The translations under genes and the position numbers were made by a program. A DNA stretch of 8,984 nt from JAQGMJ01 sp036271855 (lineage in GTDB: Bacteria > Pseudomonadota > Gammaproteobacteria > Burkholderiales > JAEUOS01). Shown one piece after another: positions 5,458 through 8,984 of the stretch (the stretch's first letter is position 1; every line of letters begins with the position of its first letter). The notes under the pieces were generated by a model. The model was not told the DNA's origin, searched no databases, and worked only from the letters and a program-made list of their open reading frames with translations. The stretch covers positions 1-8,984 of the forward strand of contig DATAZV010000468.1 in the NCBI GenBank assembly GCA_036271855.1, read 5' to 3'.

Positions 5458-5542
5458 TGGCTTCGATATGCAATTGAAAAATATACCATTGGCATTGCCG
5501 GGTGACTGACATCTGCCCGCACCCAACGGTGCTTTCGCGTAC

Positions 5543-5615
5543 GGGAGTCGGGCTTTCATTTGCACGCCAGACCCCATAAACTGCGCCTGCGATTGCGCAT
5601 TCTTTTTCGACTCCC
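5543..5615 (+). other. Nested inverted repeats in the VOC gene leader
   Basis: GGGAGTCG (5543-5550) is the exact reverse complement of CGACTCCC (5608-5615), enclosing 57 nt that contain a second stem, TGCGC/GCGCA (5582-5586/5595-5599). If transcribed, this would form a two-tier structure ending 15 nt before the ATG at 5631, and the T5 run at 5603-5607 would lie inside it. I do not recognise it as a known riboswitch. No good promoter was found for this gene; CATAAA at 5575-5580 is a possible but unsupported -10. Confidence 0.3.
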
Positions 5616-5630
5616 AACTGCCCCTTTCCC

Positions 5631-6065
5631 ATGAGCTCCATCACGCCCGTTCTTGCCCCGTTTCACCTGGCTTTCCCGGTCCACAGCATCGCCGCCGCCC
5701 GCGGGTTTTATGGCGAACTGCTGGGCTGCCCCGAGGGCCGCAGCGCGCCCGACTGGGTCGATTTCAATTTTTACGGCCACCAGATCGTCGCCCACCTGGC
5801 CCCCGAGGAAGCCGGCCACCGCGCCACCAACGCCGTCGACGGCGATAACGTGCCGGTGCGCCATTTCGGCGTGGTCCTGTCGATGAGCGAGTGGCAGAGC
5901 ATCGCCGACAAGCTCGAAGGCGCCGGCATGGACTTCATCATCAAGCCGCACATCCGCTTCAAGGGCGAGGTCGGCGAGCAGGCGACGATGTTCTTCCTCG
6001 ACCCCTCCGGCAACGCGATGGAGATCAAGGCCTTCGCCAACATGGCGTCGCTGTTCGCCAAATAG
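5631..6065 (+). CDS. VOC-superfamily protein (glyoxalase/extradiol dioxygenase-like)
   Basis: The 144-residue product is a vicinal oxygen chelate protein: two beta-alpha-beta-beta-beta modules forming a metal-binding cup. The first module runs from FHLAFPV (11-17) to YGHQIVAHL (48-56), the second from RHFGVVLS (77-84) to DPSGNAMEIKAF (124-135). The likely metal ligands are H12, H78 and E131, with H50 or Q51 at the fourth position. Such proteins include glyoxalases, isomerases and extradiol ring-cleavage enzymes, and the reaction cannot be read from this sequence. Its neighbour is a hydrolase, as in some ring-cleavage pathways, but no other pathway enzymes are present. The ATG at 5631 is preceded by pyrimidine-rich sequence with no Shine-Dalgarno. 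A GCGGC/GCCGC hairpin overlaps the stop. Confidence 0.85.
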   Translation: MSSITPVLAPFHLAFPVHSIAAARGFYGELLGCPEGRSAPDWVDFNFYGHQIVAHLAPEEAGHRATNAVDGDNVPVRHFGVVLSMSEWQSIADKLEGAGMDFIIKPHIRFKGEVGEQATMFFLDPSGNAMEIKAFANMASLFAK

Positions 6066-6125
6066 GCGGCTTCGCCGCGTGAAGGAGGGCCGCGATTGGC
6101 TTATCATGTCGCGCCCGAACCCCCA

Positions 6126-6142
6126 GTGAACCCCTGGTTCAC
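6126..6142. promoter_or_regulatory. 17-bp perfect palindrome upstream of the hydrolase
   Basis: GTGAACC-CCT-GGTTCAC is a perfect 7-bp inverted repeat between the VOC and hydrolase genes. Spacing and symmetry suit a dimeric regulator such as a TetR, GntR or IclR type, or an RNA hairpin. A possible -10 TATCAT (6102-6107) with a poor -35 GTGAAG (6079-6084) lies just upstream, which would place the palindrome shortly after the transcription start. Confidence 0.4.
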
Positions 6143-6150
6143 AGCGTCGA

Positions 6151-6184
6151 GGTCCGGCCGCCGCCGATAGGGCGGTGGCGGACC
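6151..6184 (+). promoter_or_regulatory. Stable leader hairpin before the hydrolase start
   Basis: GGTCCG (6151-6156) and CGGACC (6179-6184) close a stem that continues with CCGCCGCC/GGCGGTGG (6158-6165/6171-6178) across one bulged G, giving 14 pairs with a GATAG loop. It ends 16 nt before the AGGAG ribosome binding site at 6201-6205. The following CATCTTTC is not a convincing T-tract, so a leader structure or attenuator is more likely than a terminator. Confidence 0.4.
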
Positions 6185-6212
6185 CATCTTTCAGCACCAC
6201 AGGAGATTTATT

Positions 6213-7154
6213 TTGAGCACTTCGAACACCCCCGTCAAAGTCACCTGGACCGGCGGCAAGGAGTACTGGACCAAGCGCGAGCCCGATATCGACCTGTTCA
6301 TGTGGCGCAAGTCGCCCAAGGGCAAGCCTTCCGAATTCCCGATATTTTTCGTCCACGGCTCCTCGATGGCGGCGCAGCCGACCTTCGACCTGACGGTGCC
6401 CGGCCGCCCCTTCTCCTCGGCGATGGACTGGTTCGTCGACAAGGGTTTCGACACCTGGTGCGTCGACTGCGAAGGCTATGGCCGCTCCAGCAAGCACCGC
6501 GACATCAACTTCGACATCACCAACGGCGCCGCCGACCTGGCCGCCGCCAGTGAATTCATCCTCAAGGAAACCGGCGCCAAGAAGCTGCTGGTGTACGGCA
6601 TTTCCTCCGGCGCGCTGAAGGGCGCCTTGTTCGCGCAAAACCACCCGGAGCGGGTCGAGCGCATCGCGCTTGACGCCTTCGTCTGGACCGGGGAGGGCAG
6701 CCACACCCTGGACAACCGCAAGAAGCGCCTCAGCGAATGGCTGAGCATGAACCGCCGCCCGATCGACCAGGCCTTCGTGCGCAGCATTTTCGAGCGCGAC
6801 CACCCGGACACGGCGGACGCGGCCACGGTGCAAGCCTTCGCCGACGCCATCCTGACCCTGGACGACTCCGTGCCCACCGGCACCTACGTCGACATGTGCT
6901 CCAAGCTGCCGGTGGTCGACCCGAAAAAGCTCGAGATGGCCACCCTGATCATGCGCGGCGAGTTCGACGGCATTGCCAGCTACGACGACCTGGCGGCTTT
7001 CTTCAAGGAACTGCCGAACAACGACAAGCAGTTCACCGTGATGGCGGGCATCTCCCACGCCAGCTTCCAGCAGAAGAACTACATGATGTGCTATCACATC
7101 CTGCATTCCTTCTTTACCCAGCCGGCGCCGGTCTACCGCGCCGGCAAGCACTGA
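6213..7154 (+). CDS. Alpha/beta hydrolase
   Basis: The 313-residue cytoplasmic protein has the full alpha/beta-hydrolase layout: an oxyanion-loop HGSS (48-51) after strand FPIFFV, the WCVDCEGYGRSS segment (82-93), a nucleophile elbow G-I-S-S-G with S131, a probable acid D252 in MRGEFDGIA, and a catalytic H282 in AGISHASF. A cap-like helical insert lies at about 160-225. The start is TTG at 6213, chosen because AGGAG at 6201-6205 is 7 nt upstream and no ATG occurs before residue 30. Substrate is unknown: esters, C-C bonds and epoxides are all hydrolysed by this fold. Position between a VOC protein and a solute receptor suggests a role in degrading an imported compound. The Bug gene starts 8 nt after the stop, so they are very likely co-transcribed. 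Confidence 0.88.
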   Translation: MSTSNTPVKVTWTGGKEYWTKREPDIDLFMWRKSPKGKPSEFPIFFVHGSSMAAQPTFDLTVPGRPFSSAMDWFVDKGFDTWCVDCEGYGRSSKHRDINFDITNGAADLAAASEFILKETGAKKLLVYGISSGALKGALFAQNHPERVERIALDAFVWTGEGSHTLDNRKKRLSEWLSMNRRPIDQAFVRSIFERDHPDTADAATVQAFADAILTLDDSVPTGTYVDMCSKLPVVDPKKLEMATLIMRGEFDGIASYDDLAAFFKELPNNDKQFTVMAGISHASFQQKNYMMCYHILHSFFTQPAPVYRAGKH

Positions 7155-7162
7155 GGCGCGCG

Positions 7163-8149
7163 ATGCGGGTTCCGCGCTGCAAAGTCAACGCAGGCCGCGC
7201 GCTGCTGGCGGCTGCACTCCTGGGCTGCGGCGCCGGCGCGCCGGCGGCCGAGGCCTATCCGAACCACCCGGTCACCATGGTGATTCCGTTCGCGCCGGGC
7301 GGCTATACCGATGTGGTGTCGCGGCTGTTGGCCGACCAGATGGGCAGGTCCATGGGGCAGTCGTTCGTGGTGGAAAACCGCCCTGGCGCCGGCTCGACCA
7401 TCGGCACCAAGACCCTCGCGCACGCGAAGAACGACGGCTACACCGTCGGCGTGGTGTCGATCTCGCTGGTGATCGGGCCCTTGCTCTATCATCCGGCGCC
7501 GTATGACCCGATAAAGGATTTCACCCCGGTGGCCAAGCTGGCCGAGGCGCCCTCGGTGATGGTGGTCAACCCGCAGTTCCCGGCGAAGACGGTGGCGGAA
7601 TTCATCGCGCAGGCCAAGGCGCATCCCAAGACCATCGGCTATGCGTCCTCCGGTAATGGCAGCACGCAGCAACTGGTGGGCGCTTATTTCGCCTGGGCCA
7701 CCGGCACGCAACTCAACCACGTGCCGTATCGCGGCAGCAACCAGTCGATTGTCGACGTGGTGGGGGGGGTGGTGCAAAGCAGCTTTGTCGGCATCTCCAA
7801 CGCCTTGCCGATGGTCAAGTCCGGGCGCCTGCGCGCGCTTGCCGTTACCTCCGCCCAGCGCGCGGCGGAATTGCCGGAAGTGCCCACGCTGGTGGAATCC
7901 GGGGTCAAGGGCGCGGTGATCACCGGCTGGCTGGGCATGCTCGTGCCGGCCGGGACCGCGCCCGAGATTGTCGAACGCCTGCGGGTGGAATCGGCCAAGG
8001 CGATTGCCACGCCGGAAGTCAGGACCGCGATGGCCACCCAGGGGGTCAACCAGAGCCTGCTCAACGGCGCGGACTTCGAAAAGCTGATCAAGTCGGAGTC
8101 GGACCGCTGGGGCAAGCTGATCCAGGAAACCGGCGCCAGGGTCGATTGA
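7163..8149 (+). CDS. Bug/TctC-family periplasmic solute-binding receptor
   Basis: The 328-residue product is a tripartite tricarboxylate transporter receptor of the Bug family. It has a signal peptide (hydrophobic ALLAAALLGCGAGAP, probable cut after AEA at 31) and the hallmark start of the mature protein, YPNHPVTMVIPFAPGGYTDVVSRLLA. Further family marks are VVENRPGAGSTIGT (residues 72-85), PYDPIKDFTPVAKL, a HVPYRGS ligand loop, GRLRALAVTSAQR, LPEVPTLVESG and LVPAGTAPEIVERL. An LLGC in the signal peptide loosely resembles a lipobox, but AXA cleavage is more usual. No membrane subunits (TctA/TctB) are near, as is common for these orphan receptors. TGAGG at 7152-7156 is a well-placed Shine-Dalgarno overlapping the hydrolase stop. 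A G8 run at 7762-7769 is in frame here. Confidence 0.92.
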   Translation: MRVPRCKVNAGRALLAAALLGCGAGAPAAEAYPNHPVTMVIPFAPGGYTDVVSRLLADQMGRSMGQSFVVENRPGAGSTIGTKTLAHAKNDGYTVGVVSISLVIGPLLYHPAPYDPIKDFTPVAKLAEAPSVMVVNPQFPAKTVAEFIAQAKAHPKTIGYASSGNGSTQQLVGAYFAWATGTQLNHVPYRGSNQSIVDVVGGVVQSSFVGISNALPMVKSGRLRALAVTSAQRAAELPEVPTLVESGVKGAVITGWLGMLVPAGTAPEIVERLRVESAKAIATPEVRTAMATQGVNQSLLNGADFEKLIKSESDRWGKLIQETGARVD

Positions 8150-8190
8150 GCGAGGGCACAAAGTCACAGCCGCCGTAAAGCCGGAACCCG

Positions 8191-8937
8191 TCAGGCGGCG
8201 CGCAATTGCGCCCATGAAGGCGCCGGCGGCTGCGCCGCCTGCAACAACCAGGGACTGGCCTGCGGCCGCGGCAGGCCCGAACCTGAGAAAACGCCCCGAA
8301 GGAAGTCCCCTTGGGGGACCATAGGTTTTTCGCGAAAATGACTCGCCGGTTCAACCACACTTGTGGTCGAACCCGATAAAACCATAGGTTTTTCGGAAAA
8401 ATCGGCGGCGGGTGCCGCCGAAGCGCCGCCCCCATCCATCGCCTCGATCTCCTCCAGGCTTTTCACCCGCCCGGCCTTCTCCAGCCGCGCGTAATGCCGC
8501 TCGCTTTGCATCTCCAGGCGCTCATGCACCCGCTCCAGCGCCCGCAACGCCTTGTTCCGATCCGGCTGGCGCAGATGCACCTCCGGGCCGCCCTTGCGCA
8601 ACACCGTCCTCACCTCCAGCGCCGCCGCCGTCTCTTCTTCCATCTCATCCGGCGCGGCCAACTCCCACCCCGCCTTGAACATCTTCCCCGCCCGAAAAAA
8701 CGCCGCCCGCTTGCGCTCCATCATCAACTCCAGCGCCGAGCAGCCCACCTCCGCCAGCAGGCTCTGCATCTCCATGCGAATGCGCTCCTGCACGGCGGGA
8801 TTGTTCATCAGCTCATGCGCCTGCGCGGCGCGGCTTTTCTCCGAATAGCCCGCGCGCACGGCGGCGGCGCTGGCGTTCTGGTCCTGCAGGTATTCGAAGA
8901 CGAAGCGGAGTTGGCGGTCGGTGAGGGCGGTGTCCAT
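8191..8937 (-). CDS. Phage terminase small subunit, orphan, with repeat-bearing C-terminus
   Basis: The 248-residue product carries an N-terminal DNA-binding domain of the terminase small-subunit type (LTDRQLRFVFEYL-NASAAAVRAGYSEKSRAAQAHELM, 5-44), which recognises phage DNA for packaging. The middle (about 65-168) is helical and charged, with LELMMERKRAAFFRAG and RNKALRALERVHERLEMQ. From about 170 the sequence becomes low-complexity with EKPMV repeated at 182-186 and 203-207, an unusual tail. I chose ATG at 8937, which starts just before the conserved LTDRQ; an in-frame TTG at 8979 would add 14 residues. The gene to its left is the convergent Bug gene, so the large subunit expected downstream is absent. 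Alternatively the full gene set could lie upstream beyond the window. A prophage relic is the simplest reading. Confidence 0.82.
   Translation of the reverse strand: MDTALTDRQLRFVFEYLQDQNASAAAVRAGYSEKSRAAQAHELMNNPAVQERIRMEMQSLLAEVGCSALELMMERKRAAFFRAGKMFKAGWELAAPDEMEEETAAALEVRTVLRKGGPEVHLRQPDRNKALRALERVHERLEMQSERHYARLEKAGRVKSLEEIEAMDGGGASAAPAADFSEKPMVLSGSTTSVVEPASHFREKPMVPQGDFLRGVFSGSGLPRPQASPWLLQAAQPPAPSWAQLRAA
8318..8339 (-). repeat. 22-bp direct repeat, copy 1
   Basis: This copy begins ACCATAGGTTTTTCG and ends AAAAT on the + strand, and differs from copy 2 at 8381-8402 in only two of 22 positions. Within it TTTTCGCGAAAA (8327-8338) is a perfect palindrome. It lies inside the terminase gene and encodes part of FREKPMV. 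Confidence 0.7.
8381..8402 (-). repeat. 22-bp direct repeat, copy 2
   Basis: The second copy starts 63 bp after the first, exactly 21 codons, so both are read in the same frame (EKPMV in the protein). Its left edge forms a small hairpin AAAACC-ATA-GGTTTT (8378-8392), and TTTTT-CGG-AAAAA follows directly. Confidence 0.7.
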
Positions 8938-8940
8938 GGG

Positions 8941-8968
8941 GGTTCCAGTAGTGGGGGCACTGGTAACC
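8941..8968 (-). promoter_or_regulatory. Hairpin covering the terminase ribosome binding site
   Basis: GGTTCCAGT (8941-8949) pairs with ACTGG-T-AACC (8959-8968), nine pairs with one bulged T. On the minus strand the only Shine-Dalgarno-like bases (GGAA, plus 8943-8946) lie in the arm next to the ATG at 8937, so folding could hide the ribosome binding site. It could equally be an operator. Confidence 0.35.
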
Positions 8969-8984
8969 AAGATACGCAAGTCGG

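Larger units (their letters stand above)
8200..8419. repeat. Cluster of palindromes in the 3' part of the terminase gene
   Basis: At least six inverted repeats lie within 220 bp: GCGCAATTGCGC (8200-8211), GGCGGC-TGC-GCCGCC (8225-8239), CCTGC/GCAGG (8259-8275), GTCCCC-TTG-GGGGAC (8305-8319), a 10-bp stem with one mismatch 8348-8352+8354-8358 with 8363-8367+8369-8373, and GGCGGC-GGGT-GCCGCC (8404-8419). Together with the two direct repeats this resembles a REP-type or other palindromic repeat element that has become part of the reading frame. Whether copies exist elsewhere in the genome cannot be seen here. Confidence 0.55.

Noticed and set aside
5556..7151. Minus-strand open frame of about 530 codons
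   Set aside because: It runs antisense through the VOC and hydrolase genes, both of which have clear family motifs. GC-rich third positions commonly produce such long antisense frames, and its translation is low-complexity (rich in A, G, V, H, R).
8150..8190. Bidirectional terminator between the Bug and terminase genes
   Set aside because: The 41-nt gap shows no convincing stem with a T-run on either strand; the strong palindromes nearby are inside the terminase gene.
7133..8215. Minus-strand open frame of about 360 codons opposite the Bug receptor
   Set aside because: The + strand frame is an unmistakable Bug/TctC protein; the antisense product is His/Arg/Gly-rich with no domain signature.
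8318..8402. CRISPR array
   Set aside because: Only two imperfect copies with a 41-nt gap, the gap itself is palindromic, the repeat lies inside a reading frame, and there are no cas genes.

Overview
This is a GC-rich, tightly packed bacterial chromosome segment, most likely from a betaproteobacterium and plausibly a member of the Rhodocyclales. Three things suggest this: the housekeeping order mltG-tmk-holB-pilZ-tatD, which is shared by beta- and gammaproteobacteria; an orphan Bug/TctC-type periplasmic receptor, a family greatly expanded in betaproteobacteria; and a periplasmic ankyrin protein coupled to tatD. The taxonomic call is an inference from gene content only.

Region 1 (1-3961, all + strand) is the housekeeping block. 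It holds the C-terminal end of the murein transglycosylase MltG, thymidylate kinase, DNA polymerase III delta-prime, a PilZ-domain protein, a TatD-family metal-dependent nuclease and an exported ankyrin-repeat protein. Spacings are 1-7 nt or a 4-nt overlap, with one exception. A 142-nt, strikingly AT-rich gap before tatD carries a hairpin and a 14-bp FNR/CRP-type half-site pair, so tatD-ankyrin probably has its own promoter.

Region 2 (3962-5630) is the most unusual part. Two small, diverged paralogous proteins with a probable SpoIIAA/STAS-like fold face each other (4131-4550 + and 4844-5374 -). Between them lies a non-coding interval with a good sigma70 promoter, several predicted hairpins and a strong intrinsic terminator ending in T8. 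This is a candidate small RNA of about 160 nt that I cannot assign to a known family. Each paralog has a palindrome near its likely promoter.

Region 3 (5631-8149, + strand) reads as a small accessory or catabolic cluster: a VOC-superfamily (glyoxalase/extradiol dioxygenase-like) protein, an alpha/beta hydrolase with a TTG start behind a strong Shine-Dalgarno and two leader palindromes, and a Bug-family solute receptor. An enzyme pair plus a receptor suggests uptake and processing of an organic acid or aromatic-derived compound; the substrate cannot be read from the sequence.

Region 4 (8191-8984, - strand) is an orphan phage terminase small subunit, convergent with the Bug gene and with no large subunit next to it. 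Its last 230 bp are packed with palindromes and contain two copies of a 22-bp direct repeat in the same reading frame. This looks like a repeat element that was read into the 3' end of a prophage relic gene. No tRNA, rRNA, CRISPR array or insertion sequence was recognised.
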